Origin: Rhodococcus wratislaviensis
GTDB lineage: Bacteria > Actinomycetota > Actinomycetes > Mycobacteriales > Mycobacteriaceae
Reading direction: 5' to 3'
Length of the DNA stretch: 64,000 nt
NCBI RefSeq assembly: GCF_900455735.1
Contig: NZ_UAUI01000017.1
Coordinates: 16,055 to 80,054, forward strand
Every line of letters begins with the position of its first letter. The first letter of the stretch is position 1. Shown in pieces: positions 18,298-28,941 of this stretch. Under the pieces are notes generated by a model that worked only from the letters and a program-made list of their open reading frames with translations, had not been told where the DNA came from and made no database searches. The position numbers and the translations under genes are program-made.

Positions 18298-20082
18298 TCA
18301 GCGTAAGCCTTGGCCTGGTGTGACCCGGCCGGTGCCCCGGCTTTCCGCGTCGACGTCGTCCCGGGGCGGATCCTGCGGATCCGGCACGGTCGGGTGCTGC
18401 TCCGAATCGACCCGCCAGGGCAGCCGGTTGCGGGTGATCACGATCAGCGTTCCGGCCGTGAAGATGGTGGCGATGGCGGCCTGCACGATGACGAAGGGCT
18501 GGTACTCGCCGCCGTTCGGCATCAGGATGACGCTGACGATGGACGAGAAGACGATGGCGGGGACGCGGAAGGCGGGTGCCGTGGCCCAGGCCGCGAGCGG
18601 CAGGACCGCCCACAGCAGATACCAGGGCTGCACCACGGGGAAGAGGAGGACGACCGCGCCGAGGGACAGTCCCAGCGCGCCGACAGCGTGGATGCGGCCG
18701 ACGAGCGTGGCGACGAGCATCCGCAGTGTGATGAACGCCGCAGCGACGGCCGCGATCGGCCGGGTCAGGCTCAGCACCGCCGTCGTGTGGTCGCCGAGGC
18801 CCAACAGGACCCCGGCCAGTCCGGTGCCCAGCCCGAGGAGGGTGGGGATGGACATCCAGCTGCGGACCGCGTTCGCGGTGCCGAGGGTGTGTACCCAGCC
18901 GATGCCGAGTCCGCTGGACGTGCTGATGACGAGGGTGACCACCAGGGCCACCCCGCCGAGCAGGGCGGCCGCCATGAGCACGGCCTTCGGAGTCCCGCCC
19001 CATCTCCGGGCCAGGGCCATCCCGACGAATCCCAGTGCGAGGAGGGAGGGGATCTTGATCGTCGACGACAGGGCGATGAGTGCCGCCCCCGACAGCAACA
19101 GGAGAAGGGATTGCCCGCGGATCGGCTCCGACCGTTCGATCGCCCGCAGCGCCAGCTCGATCCCGGCCAGCATGAGACCGAGCATCAGCGCCTCGTTGTG
19201 AATTCCCGCGACCAGGTGGAACAGCAGCAGGGGGTTGGCGGCGCCCAGCCACAGGGCGCTGACCTCGGCGACGCCGCAGCGCCGCGCCAGCCGGGGGAGC
19301 GCCCAGACGATCATGGCCACACCGGCGAGGGCCAGCAGCCGGTGCAGGAAGATTCCCGCGACGATGTTCTCACCGGTCAGCCAGCTGATCCCGCGCCCCA
19401 TCCAGAGGAACAGCGGCCCGTACGGCGCCGGCGTGTCGCGCCAGATCGTCGGCACGGTCCGGGTCAGGACGTGATCGACGCCGAGCGCACCCGCGGGACC
19501 GATGGCGTAGGGATCGAGCCCGCGGGCCGCGATCTCGCTCTGCGCGAGGTACGAGTACACGTCCTTGCTGAACATCGGCGGCGCGACGGACAGCGGGATG
19601 ATCCACAGCAGCAGGGTGCGGTCGAGCTGGGACCGGTTGAGGCGGCGCACGGCCCCCGACTGCAGACTGCCGATCGCGAAGCGTCCGAGGAGGAGCCACG
19701 CGAGCACGATCATCACGGTGCCGGTCATGGTCAGCGTCAACGCGACGCTGGGGATACGGGCGGGCAGACCGATGACGCGAAGACCCTGGACAGGGTTCTG
19801 CAGTACCGGCTGGGCGCCGGCGCCCAGCGCGCCCACCGCCATCAGGACGGCCCCGGTCGCGCCGAACCGGCGGATTCCGCGGAGCTGCGCGGTCTCCTGC
19901 TCGTTCAGGCCCGCGGTCTCCGGCTCGTCGCCGTGCAACGCGGCCGCCACCGAGGGGCGCGGGGAGCGGCCGTCGATGCCCAGCGCCCGCCGGGCGAGCT
20001 CGGCCGGATGTCGAAGAGCGGCGCGAGCCGTGAAGGTCGGCTCCGCGCGGGTCGGCTCCGGGTTCTCGGGGGTCTGCGGCAC
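18298..20082 (-). CDS. mptB: Alpha-(1->6)-mannopyranosyltransferase, GT-C type
   Basis: 594 residues with about twelve to fourteen membrane helices, a polyprenyl-phosphomannose-dependent mannosyltransferase that starts the alpha-1,6-mannan backbone of lipomannan/lipoarabinomannan in mycobacteria and corynebacteria. The first extracellular loop contains the acidic motif MFSKDVYSYLAQSEI expected for GT-C enzymes, followed by WRDTPAPYGPLF. The cytosolic N-terminus of about 70 residues is hydrophilic. It is syntenic with Rv1459c and divergent from sufR. Assignment to MptB rests on synteny and topology. Confidence 0.9.
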   Translation of the reverse strand: MPQTPENPEPTRAEPTFTARAALRHPAELARRALGIDGRSPRPSVAAALHGDEPETAGLNEQETAQLRGIRRFGATGAVLMAVGALGAGAQPVLQNPVQGLRVIGLPARIPSVALTLTMTGTVMIVLAWLLLGRFAIGSLQSGAVRRLNRSQLDRTLLLWIIPLSVAPPMFSKDVYSYLAQSEIAARGLDPYAIGPAGALGVDHVLTRTVPTIWRDTPAPYGPLFLWMGRGISWLTGENIVAGIFLHRLLALAGVAMIVWALPRLARRCGVAEVSALWLGAANPLLLFHLVAGIHNEALMLGLMLAGIELALRAIERSEPIRGQSLLLLLSGAALIALSSTIKIPSLLALGFVGMALARRWGGTPKAVLMAAALLGGVALVVTLVISTSSGLGIGWVHTLGTANAVRSWMSIPTLLGLGTGLAGVLLGLGDHTTAVLSLTRPIAAVAAAFITLRMLVATLVGRIHAVGALGLSLGAVVLLFPVVQPWYLLWAVLPLAAWATAPAFRVPAIVFSSIVSVILMPNGGEYQPFVIVQAAIATIFTAGTLIVITRNRLPWRVDSEQHPTVPDPQDPPRDDVDAESRGTGRVTPGQGLR

Positions 20083-20160
20083 ACAGGCAGCGTAGCGGTG
20101 CGCCGAACACAGCCGGTTCGGCCAGTATTCCCGAGCGGCGACAGCACATAATCACAGGTG

Positions 20161-20179
20161 TAAGGCAGGGCACCCTTAG
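20161..20179. promoter_or_regulatory. Iron-box-like palindrome upstream of sufR
   Basis: TAAGG at 20161-20165 and CCTTA at 20174-20178 form an inverted repeat with 8 nt between. The whole element resembles, but does not match, the 19-bp IdeR/DtxR consensus (arms TTAGG and CCTAA separated by 9 nt). It lies in the divergent mptB/sufR gap about 35 nt upstream of sufR, a location that would suit iron control of the suf operon. Confidence 0.3.
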
Positions 20180-20218
20180 TAGACCTGCGATCCGAATTCC
20201 GTCACACTAGTGTTGTGA
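20180..20218 (+). promoter_or_regulatory. sufR promoter with SufR operator overlapping the start codon
   Basis: The 17-bp element TCACACTAGTGTTGTGA at 20202-20218 contains ACACT-N5-TGTGA, the arrangement reported for the mycobacterial SufR binding site, and is itself an inverted repeat with arms TCACA/TGTGA. It covers the GTG start of sufR at 20215. A weak -35 (TAGACC, 20180-20185) and -10 (CACACT, 20203-20208) separated by 17 bp would place transcription start at or next to the GTG, implying a leaderless message directly blocked by SufR. The promoter reading is inference; the operator match is seen directly. Confidence 0.7.
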
Positions 20219-20964
20219 AAACGGAAACGACACCACGTGCAACGAAGGAAAGCGCAGTTCACGCGCCTTCCTCGGCGGCGCCTGTCGAAACCGCGTCACC
20301 CGTCGCCGTCGGCCACGAAGGCCACACCCGCGCTGCCGTCGTGAAGCTCCTCCTCGAGGAGGGGCCGATCACCGCGTCGGAAATCGGAACCCGCCTCGGT
20401 CTGAGTGCCGCCGGTGTCCGTCGACACCTCGACGCGCTCCTGGAATCCGGAGAGGCGCGCGAGGCGTCGTCCGTCGCCGTGCGTCACCGCGGACGGGGAC
20501 GTCCCGCCAAATACTTCCAGATCACCGCCAAGGGCCGCGGCAGGCTCGGACACGCGTACGACGACCTCGCCGGCGCGGCCATGCGTCAACTGCGGGAGGT
20601 CGGGGGAGACGCCGCGATCACCGATTTCGCGCGTCGCCGAGTCCAGGCGATCGTCGGAAACGTGACCCCGGCAGCCGACCAGAGCGCCGAGGGCCTCGAA
20701 AACACCGCCGACGCCATCGCCGACGCCTTCACCACCGCCGGATTCGCGGCATCGACGCGCCCGGTCGGCAACGGCGTGCAGATCTGCCAGCACCACTGCC
20801 CGGTCTCACACGTGGCCGAAGAGTTCCCGGAACTGTGCGAAGCCGAGCAGGAAGCGTTCGCCCAACTGCTCGGCACCCACGTCCAGCGGCTCGCGACCAT
20901 CGCGAACGGTGACTGCGCATGCACCACCCACGTTCCACTCGTCCCACCGTCCGGTCCCAAATAA
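20215..20964 (+). CDS. sufR: Iron-sulfur cluster-sensing repressor SufR
   Basis: 249 residues. An N-terminal winged helix (about 45-105: VKLLLEEGPITASEIGTRLG, RRHLDALLESGEA, GRGRPAKYF) is followed by a C-terminal region with Cys191, Cys195 and Cys208 in C-X3-C-X12-C spacing, the ligands expected for the 4Fe-4S cluster of SufR; Cys234 and Cys236 follow. It represses the downstream suf operon when clusters are plentiful and is homologous to Rv1460. The GTG start at 20215 lies within its own predicted operator. The first 35 or so residues are variable, so a later start cannot be excluded. Confidence 0.94.
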   Translation: MKTETTPRATKESAVHAPSSAAPVETASPVAVGHEGHTRAAVVKLLLEEGPITASEIGTRLGLSAAGVRRHLDALLESGEAREASSVAVRHRGRGRPAKYFQITAKGRGRLGHAYDDLAGAAMRQLREVGGDAAITDFARRRVQAIVGNVTPAADQSAEGLENTADAIADAFTTAGFAASTRPVGNGVQICQHHCPVSHVAEEFPELCEAEQEAFAQLLGTHVQRLATIANGDCACTTHVPLVPPSGPK

Positions 20965-21059
20965 CAACGCTCTCCCGATAGATCCCCTAGTCAGCAACCT
21001 GTATTCCACCGGCGACCAGCCCTCGCCGGTCTCGTAACAAGACTCCGGAAGGAGCTCGC

Positions 21060-22520
21060 ATGACCGTCACATCAGACCAGGTGACATCCACTGCGTCGGC
21101 CAACGCCGAGCCGCTCACGCAGGAAGAGACCATCGCGTCACTCGGGCATTACGGGTACGGCTGGTCCGATTCCGACGAGGCCGGTGCCAGTGCACAGCGC
21201 GGTCTGTCCGAAGACGTCGTGCGCGACATCTCGGCGAAGAAGAGCGAGCCGGACTGGATGCTCGACATCCGCCTGCGCGCGCTGAAGACCTTCGACAAGA
21301 AGCCGATGCCGAACTGGGGATCGAACCTCGAGGGCATCGACTTCGACAACATCAAGTACTTCGTCCGCTCGAGCGAGAAGCAGGCCGAGAGCTGGGAAGA
21401 CCTGCCCGAGGACATCAAGAACACGTACGACAAGCTGGGCATCCCCGAGGCCGAGAAGCAGCGCCTCGTCGCCGGTGTCGCGGCTCAGTACGAGTCCGAG
21501 GTGGTCTACCACTCGATCCGTGAAGACCTCGAGGCGCAGGGCGTGATCTTCCTCGACACCGACACCGGTCTGAAGCAGCACCCCGAGCTGTTCCGGGAGT
21601 ACTTCGGCACGGTCATCCCGGCCGGCGACAACAAGTTCTCCGCGCTGAACACCGCGGTGTGGTCGGGTGGCTCCTTCATCTATGTCCCGCCGGGTGTTCA
21701 CGTCGACATTCCGCTGCAGGCCTACTTCCGCATCAACACGGAGAACATGGGCCAGTTCGAGCGGACCCTGATCATCGTCGACGAGGGCGCCTCGGTGCAC
21801 TACGTCGAGGGCTGCACGGCGCCGATCTACAAGTCGGACTCCCTGCACTCCGCGGTCGTCGAGATCATCGTGAAGAAGGGCGGTCACTGCCGCTACACGA
21901 CCATCCAGAACTGGTCGAACAACGTCTACAACCTGGTCACCAAGCGCACCAAGGTCGAAGCCGGCGGATCCATGGAGTGGATCGACGGCAACATCGGGTC
22001 CAAGGTCACCATGAAGTACCCGGCCGTCTGGATGATGGGCGAGCACGCCCGCGGCGAGGTTCTCTCCGTGGCATTCGCCGGTGAGGGCCAGCACCAGGAC
22101 ACCGGTGCCAAGATGCTGCACCTCGCGCCGTACACGTCGTCGACCATCATCAGCAAGTCGGTGGCCCGGGGCGGCGGACGCGCGTCCTACCGCGGACTCG
22201 TCCAGGTCAACAAGGGCGCTCACGGTTCCAAGTCCACGGTCAAGTGTGACGCGCTGCTGGTCGACCAGATCAGCCGCTCGGACACCTACCCGTACGTCGA
22301 CATCCGCGAGGACGACGTGACCATGGGCCACGAGGCCACCGTCTCGAAGGTGAGCGACGACCAGCTGTTCTACCTGATGAGCCGCGGGCTCACCGAAGAC
22401 GAGGCCATGGCCACGGTCGTGCGCGGCTTCGTCGAGCCGATCGCCAAGGAACTCCCGATGGAGTACGCCCTGGAACTGAACCGCCTGATCGAACTGCAGA
22501 TGGAAGGGGCGGTGGGTTAG
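21060..22520 (+). CDS. sufB: Fe-S cluster assembly scaffold SufB
   Basis: 486 residues, the full beta-helix core of SufB, which builds Fe-S clusters in the SufBCD complex. It is preceded by a strong AAGGAG ribosome site and an ATG at 21060. Conserved stretches include [35 protein letters not shown] and the C-terminal [19 protein letters not shown]. Unlike the M. tuberculosis homologue Rv1461 it has no intein interrupting the frame. It overlaps sufD by one base (TAGTG). Confidence 0.97.
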   Translation: MTVTSDQVTSTASANAEPLTQEETIASLGHYGYGWSDSDEAGASAQRGLSEDVVRDISAKKSEPDWMLDIRLRALKTFDKKPMPNWGSNLEGIDFDNIKYFVRSSEKQAESWEDLPEDIKNTYDKLGIPEAEKQRLVAGVAAQYESEVVYHSIREDLEAQGVIFLDTDTGLKQHPELFREYFGTVIPAGDNKFSALNTAVWSGGSFIYVPPGVHVDIPLQAYFRINTENMGQFERTLIIVDEGASVHYVEGCTAPIYKSDSLHSAVVEIIVKKGGHCRYTTIQNWSNNVYNLVTKRTKVEAGGSMEWIDGNIGSKVTMKYPAVWMMGEHARGEVLSVAFAGEGQHQDTGAKMLHLAPYTSSTIISKSVARGGGRASYRGLVQVNKGAHGSKSTVKCDALLVDQISRSDTYPYVDIREDDVTMGHEATVSKVSDDQLFYLMSRGLTEDEAMATVVRGFVEPIAKELPMEYALELNRLIELQMEGAVG

Positions 22521-23749
22521 TGACCACGCCAGAAACTGGTGTCCAGAATCTCGGAGTCGCGGGAGCCGTCGCAGGCGAGAATCCGCGGATAGCGCGGACC
22601 GCCACCGGCTCGCCGATCAAGAACAAGGGTGAGGTCTTCACCTCGTTCGACGTCAACGCCTTCGAGATCCCGGGTGGTCGTGACGAGGTCTGGCGGTTCA
22701 CACCGCTGCGCCGACTCCGCGGACTGCACGACGGAACGGCTGTCGCGAACGGCACGGTCACCGTCGACGTCGCCGGTCCGGACTCCGTCCGGGTCGAGAC
22801 CGTCGGGCGTGACGACGACCGGCTCGGCAAGGCCGGCGTCCCCGCCGATCGGGTGGCCGCGCAGGCCTACTCGGGTTTCGAGACAGCCACCGTCGTGACC
22901 GTCGGCCGTGAGGTCGAGGTCGCCGAGACGATCAACATCACCGTGACCGGCCCGGGCGAGGACAAGGTCGCCTTCGGGCACCTGCAGATCCGGCTCGAAG
23001 CCTTCGCGAAGGCGACCGTCGTCATCGACCAGCGCGGTAGCGGCACGTTCGCCGAGAACGTCGAATTCGTTCTCGGCGACAGCTCCCGCCTCACCGTGGT
23101 CGCCGTCCAGGACTGGGCGGACGACGCCGTGCACGTCGCCTCGCATCACGCGCGGCTGGGCCGTGACGCGGTGCTGCGGCACAACGCGGTCAGCCTCGGC
23201 GGCGACCTCGTGCGCCTGTCCGCGACCGTGAAGTACGACGGCCCGGGCGGCGACGCGGAACTGCTGGGCCTGTACTTCGCCGACGCCGGACAGCACTTCG
23301 AGCAGCGGCTGCTGGTGGATCACTCCCAGCCGCACTGCAAGTCCAACGTGGTCTACAAGGGCGCCCTGCAGGGTGATCCGAATTCGGGAAAGCCCGACGC
23401 CCACACCGTGTGGATCGGCGACGTGCTGATCCGCGCCGCGGCCGAGGGAACCGACACGTTCGAGCTGAACCGCAACCTCGTCCTCACGGACGGTGCACGC
23501 GCGGACTCGGTTCCGAACCTGGAGATCGAGACCGGTGAGATCGTGGGTGCCGGCCACGCCAGCGCCACGGGTCGATTCGACGACGAGCAGTTGTTCTACC
23601 TGCGCGCCCGTGGAATCCCCGAAGACGCGGCACGGCGACTCGTCGTGCGCGGGTTCTTCCACGAGATCATCAACAAGATCGCCGTCGCCGAGATTCGCGA
23701 GCGTCTCGAGGCTGCCGTCGAGGCCGAACTCGCCGCAGTCGGCGTGTGA
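22520..23749 (+). CDS. sufD: Fe-S cluster assembly protein SufD
   Basis: 409 residues, the SufB paralogue in the SufBCD scaffold, with the shared C-terminal region ASATGRFDDEQLFYLRARGIPEDAAR and the beta-helix segment HCKSNVVYKGALQG. The start GTG at 22520 shares its G with the sufB stop, so translation is coupled. It is homologous to Rv1462. Confidence 0.96.
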   Translation: MTTPETGVQNLGVAGAVAGENPRIARTATGSPIKNKGEVFTSFDVNAFEIPGGRDEVWRFTPLRRLRGLHDGTAVANGTVTVDVAGPDSVRVETVGRDDDRLGKAGVPADRVAAQAYSGFETATVVTVGREVEVAETINITVTGPGEDKVAFGHLQIRLEAFAKATVVIDQRGSGTFAENVEFVLGDSSRLTVVAVQDWADDAVHVASHHARLGRDAVLRHNAVSLGGDLVRLSATVKYDGPGGDAELLGLYFADAGQHFEQRLLVDHSQPHCKSNVVYKGALQGDPNSGKPDAHTVWIGDVLIRAAAEGTDTFELNRNLVLTDGARADSVPNLEIETGEIVGAGHASATGRFDDEQLFYLRARGIPEDAARRLVVRGFFHEIINKIAVAEIRERLEAAVEAELAAVGV

Positions 23750-23794
23750 CCCACGCCGCCGGACCATTACTTCCCATTTCTTCGAAGGATCACA

Positions 23795-24604
23795 ATGTCT
23801 ACCCCTGACGCTTCCACCCCCGAAACCTCGGTCCTGGAAATCAAGGACCTGCACGTCGACGTCGCGAACACCGACGAGAACGCCGAACCGATCAACATCC
23901 TCAAGGGTGTGAACCTGACGGTTCGTTCCGGCGAGACCCACGCGATCATGGGACCCAACGGGTCCGGCAAGTCGACGCTGTCGTACGCCATCGCGGGTCA
24001 CCCCAAGTACCAGATCACCTCGGGCTCCATCACCCTCAACGGTGAGGACGTCCTCGAGATGAGCGTCGACGAGCGCGCCCGCGCGGGACTGTTCCTCGCG
24101 ATGCAGTACCCCGTCGAGGTCCCCGGCGTCTCCATGTCGAACTTCCTGCGCACCGCGGCCACCGCAGTCCGTGGCGAGGCCCCGAAGCTCCGCCACTGGG
24201 TGAAGGAAGTGAAGGAAGCGCTGACCGAGCTGGACATCGACCCCTCGTTCGGCGAGCGCAGTGTCAACGAAGGTTTCTCAGGCGGTGAGAAGAAGCGCCA
24301 TGAGATCCTGCAGCTCGGTCTCCTGAAGCCGAAGATCGCGATTCTCGACGAGACCGACTCCGGTCTCGACGTCGACGCCCTGCGCGTCGTCTCCGAGGGC
24401 GTGAACAAGTACAAGGAACGCGAGCACGGCGGAATCCTGCTGATCACGCACTACACGCGCATCCTCCGGTACATCAAGCCGGAATACGTCCACGTGTTCG
24501 TCGGCGGTCGTGTCGTCGAGTCGGGCGGACCGGAACTGGCCGACGAGCTCGAAGCGAACGGCTACGAGCGCTTCACCCAGGCTGCAGCAACGCAAGGAGC
24601 ATAA
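23795..24604 (+). CDS. sufC: Fe-S assembly ATPase SufC
   Basis: 269 residues of the SufC ABC-type ATPase that energises SufBCD. Walker A is GPNGSGKST, the signature region reads GFSGGEKKRHEILQL and Walker B is IAILDETDSGLD, followed by the H-loop in LLITHYTRIL. The N-terminus carries about 25 extra hydrophilic residues before the core. It is homologous to Rv1463 and lies 45 nt after sufD, just ahead of sufS. Confidence 0.97.
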   Translation: MSTPDASTPETSVLEIKDLHVDVANTDENAEPINILKGVNLTVRSGETHAIMGPNGSGKSTLSYAIAGHPKYQITSGSITLNGEDVLEMSVDERARAGLFLAMQYPVEVPGVSMSNFLRTAATAVRGEAPKLRHWVKEVKEALTELDIDPSFGERSVNEGFSGGEKKRHEILQLGLLKPKIAILDETDSGLDVDALRVVSEGVNKYKEREHGGILLITHYTRILRYIKPEYVHVFVGGRVVESGGPELADELEANGYERFTQAAATQGA

Positions 24605-26378
<1,774 letters not shown>

Positions 26379-26382
<4 letters not shown>

Positions 26383-26798
26383 GCGAGACGCAGACGCCGG
26401 AGGCGGACGCCACGGCCGTTCCGGAGCAGGCGACGGCCGACCAGGGCGGCGAGACCGCCACCGCCGCGTCGGGTGCTATTACCGACCCGAAACGCCTCGA
26501 GGAGCTCGAGGAGGCGATGCGCGACGTCGTCGATCCCGAACTCGGCATCAACGTCGTCGACCTCGGTCTCGTGTACGGGATCACCGAGGAAGAGGACGTC
26601 GTGACCCTCGACATGACGCTCACGTCGGCGGCCTGCCCGCTGACCGATGTCATCGAGGACCAGTCGCGGGGCGCGCTCGTGCGCAGCGGTCTGTGCAACG
26701 AACTGAAGATCAACTGGGTGTGGCTCCCGCCGTGGGGCCCCGACAAGATCACCGAGGACGGACGCGAGCAGTTGCGCGCGCTCGGCTTCACGGTCTGA
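26379..26798 (+). CDS. sufT: SufT / MIP18-family (DUF59) Fe-S maturation protein
   Basis: 139 residues: an Ala/Glu-rich variable N-terminus of about 35 residues, then the DUF59 core with EAMRDVVDPELGINVVDLGLVYG and the conserved cysteine in LTSAACPLTD. Family members help mature Fe-S proteins. The ATG at 26379 overlaps the sufU stop. It is the last gene of the operon and is followed by a strong hairpin. It is homologous to Rv1466. Confidence 0.93.
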
Positions 26799-26814
26799 CC
26801 ACCCACCACTGGTA

Positions 26815-26860
26815 ACGCGGAGGGGCTCGGCGAGAATCATCTCGCCGAGCCCCTCCGCGT
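26815..26860. terminator. Strong bidirectional terminator between suf operon and ku
   Basis: A perfect 21-bp stem (26815-26835 with 26840-26860) closed by a 4-nt ATCA loop, placed between the converging sufT and ku genes. There is no T-tract on either side, but stem length and position make termination of both transcripts very likely. Confidence 0.88.
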
Positions 26861-26864
26861 CGGT

Positions 26865-27761
26865 TCAGGCGCGTTTGCGTTCCGAGGTGGACGACTTCGA
26901 GGCGGCCTTCTTCGCCGCGGTCTTGGCCGGTGCCTTCTTCGCCGGCTTCTTCTTGGCCGGTGCGGCCTTCTTCCCGGCGGCGTCGACGCTGCGCTGCAGT
27001 GCGGCCACCAGATCGACCACTTCGGCGTCCTCGCCGCTCTTCTCGACCTCGGCGACGGGGATGACCTTCTTGCCGCCGGACTCGATCATCTCGTCCAGCA
27101 GTTCCCGCAACTGCACCTGGTAGTCGTCGGTGAATTCGGTGGGGTCGAAGTCGTCGGCCATGCTGTCGACGAGCGTCTCGGCCATCGCGAGTTCCTTCGC
27201 CTTCGGTTTGTCGACGCCGTCGAGTGAGGAGAATTCCGCCGCCCGTACCTCGTCCGGCCACAGCAGCGTCTGGATCACCAGCACCCCGTCCCGTGAACGC
27301 ATCGCGGCCAGTCGGGTGCGCTGCCGGAGGGTGAAGTGGACGAGGGCTGTACGGTCGCTGTTCTCGAGGGCTGTCGCGAGTAGGACGTAGGCCTTCGGAG
27401 AGCTGGAATCCGGTTCGAGGAAGTAACTCTTCTCGAACAGAATGGGGTCGATCTGTTCGGTCGGCACGAACTGCAGAACGGGAATCTCGTGTTTCTCGGC
27501 GGCGGGCAGTTTCCCGAAATCATCGTCCGTCAACACCACGCGCACGCCGTCGTCGGAGTCGTAGGCCTTGTCGATATCGGCGTATTGGACGACGTTGCCG
27601 CATTCGGAGCAGACGCGGTTGTATTTGATCCGGCCGCCGTCCTTGGCATGGACCTGATGAAATCTGATGTCGTGATCCTCGGTTGCCGAATAGACCTTGA
27701 CCGGCACATTCACGAGTCCGAACGCTATCGAGCCCTTCCATATCGACCGCATGCGTTCCAT
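26865..27761 (-). CDS. ku: Ku protein, non-homologous end joining
   Basis: 298 residues. The bacterial Ku core starts MRSIWKGSIAFGLVNVPVKVY and holds the dimer-ring segments VLTDDDFGKLP and VLVIQTLLWPDEVR. The last 45 or so residues are a lysine/alanine-rich tail (repeats of KKxAxK) that in other Ku proteins aids DNA binding and threading. Ku binds double-strand breaks and recruits LigD; no ligD is seen in the window. The start may be the ATG at 27761 or the one at 27752. It lies 31 nt downstream of the lycopene cyclase gene on the same strand. M. tuberculosis carries ku elsewhere. Confidence 0.96.
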   Translation of the reverse strand: MERMRSIWKGSIAFGLVNVPVKVYSATEDHDIRFHQVHAKDGGRIKYNRVCSECGNVVQYADIDKAYDSDDGVRVVLTDDDFGKLPAAEKHEIPVLQFVPTEQIDPILFEKSYFLEPDSSSPKAYVLLATALENSDRTALVHFTLRQRTRLAAMRSRDGVLVIQTLLWPDEVRAAEFSSLDGVDKPKAKELAMAETLVDSMADDFDPTEFTDDYQVQLRELLDEMIESGGKKVIPVAEVEKSGEDAEVVDLVAALQRSVDAAGKKAAPAKKKPAKKAPAKTAAKKAASKSSTSERKRA

Positions 27762-27792
27762 GATGGTCTCCTTTTCGCGTTCGCGCGACAGT

Positions 27793-28941
27793 TCATCGAA
27801 CTTCCCGGCGCAGCGTCGAACGGAGAATCACACTGCGGATATCGCCGGAGGACGCTCGAAACATCCGGCCCATTGCCGACAGGGTTCCGCGCGGATTCGA
27901 CCGCTGGGACAGATATGCCGCCTGGAGTTGTGGCGGCAGATCGAAGAAATGCTCGAAGAATTCGGGGACGTGCTCCGCATCCAGATTCAGGAGGACGCGA
28001 AGGCCGACCGATCGCAGCGACGCGACGGTGCGGGCCTTCCACGGCCACAGTCGGGCGTTCGAACCGTCACGAAGATCGCGGGCCAGAACATCTGCGCACA
28101 GGAGCGACGCCGCCACGCTGTAGCCGGTTCCGGGGTGCATCAACCCGGCTCGGGCCCCGAACCGCACCTGATCCGAGCTGTGAGCACGACCGGCCTCGGG
28201 TGGTGGCTCGACGGCGAATCGGACCCTCTCGACGTCCGAATGGGACGGCACGGTGACGCCCCGCTGTCGTAGCCGGTCGTGGAGTCTGGTGGCGAGCTCC
28301 GAGATCGGGAGCGGGGGGCGACCGACGAGGCACGTCTCCTCGAGCAGAAACCGTTCCCGCGAGAGCGGCACGCCGTAGAGGAACGACGGCGAGTCCAACG
28401 GCGACGTGCCGTTGTCGCGGCGCCAATCCATGAAGACCGAGCGCTCGCCGGCGAGCGCGTGTGCGGCCGTGCCGGGGTCCACCACGACGCCGTACGCCGT
28501 CTGCTGGGCGAGGTCGGGGCTGTCGCCGGTGCCGCGGGCATCGACGACGACGTGTGCCTTCAGGGTCGAGCCGTCGTCCAGTTGGACGGAAGTGGGGGAG
28601 AGGTCGATGGCTCTACCTGCGAGAACTGTTCCACATTCGCTGCTGAGTATTGATTGCAGTACTGATGTATTCAAAACGCAATATGTGCGATCGATGGTGT
28701 GGCGACGTGTCGTCCAGGCTGTCGGGCGAGGAGTTCTCGTCACGACGGCGTCCCGAGGGAGCCAGTCGGGGAGCTCGTCTTCCCAGGCTGCGTACGTCGC
28801 GGTCCACGATCTGCGGGGGAGCGGGTCGACCGAGACGACCGTCGAACCGAGAGCCGTGGCCCGGTGGGCGAGGGCGCGGCCGGCAGGCCCGAGGCCGACG
28901 ATCGCGACGTCCCAGATCGCTGGACGAGGGGAAGCTGTCAC
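27793..28941 (-). CDS. crtL: Lycopene cyclase (CrtL type)
   Basis: 382 residues of the FAD/NAD-binding lycopene cyclase family, which forms beta rings on carotenoids. The N-terminal fingerprint is VAIVGLGPAGRALAHRA, followed by YAAWEDELPDWL and the conserved FLYGVPLSRERFLLEETCLV and FGARAGLMHPGTGYSVA motifs. Rhodococci are known to carry such CrtL-type beta-cyclases apart from the main carotenoid cluster. No other carotenoid gene is nearby; the closest partner is ku downstream, probably in the same transcript. Confidence 0.9.
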   Translation of the reverse strand: MTASPRPAIWDVAIVGLGPAGRALAHRATALGSTVVSVDPLPRRSWTATYAAWEDELPDWLPRDAVVTRTPRPTAWTTRRHTIDRTYCVLNTSVLQSILSSECGTVLAGRAIDLSPTSVQLDDGSTLKAHVVVDARGTGDSPDLAQQTAYGVVVDPGTAAHALAGERSVFMDWRRDNGTSPLDSPSFLYGVPLSRERFLLEETCLVGRPPLPISELATRLHDRLRQRGVTVPSHSDVERVRFAVEPPPEAGRAHSSDQVRFGARAGLMHPGTGYSVAASLLCADVLARDLRDGSNARLWPWKARTVASLRSVGLRVLLNLDAEHVPEFFEHFFDLPPQLQAAYLSQRSNPRGTLSAMGRMFRASSGDIRSVILRSTLRREVR

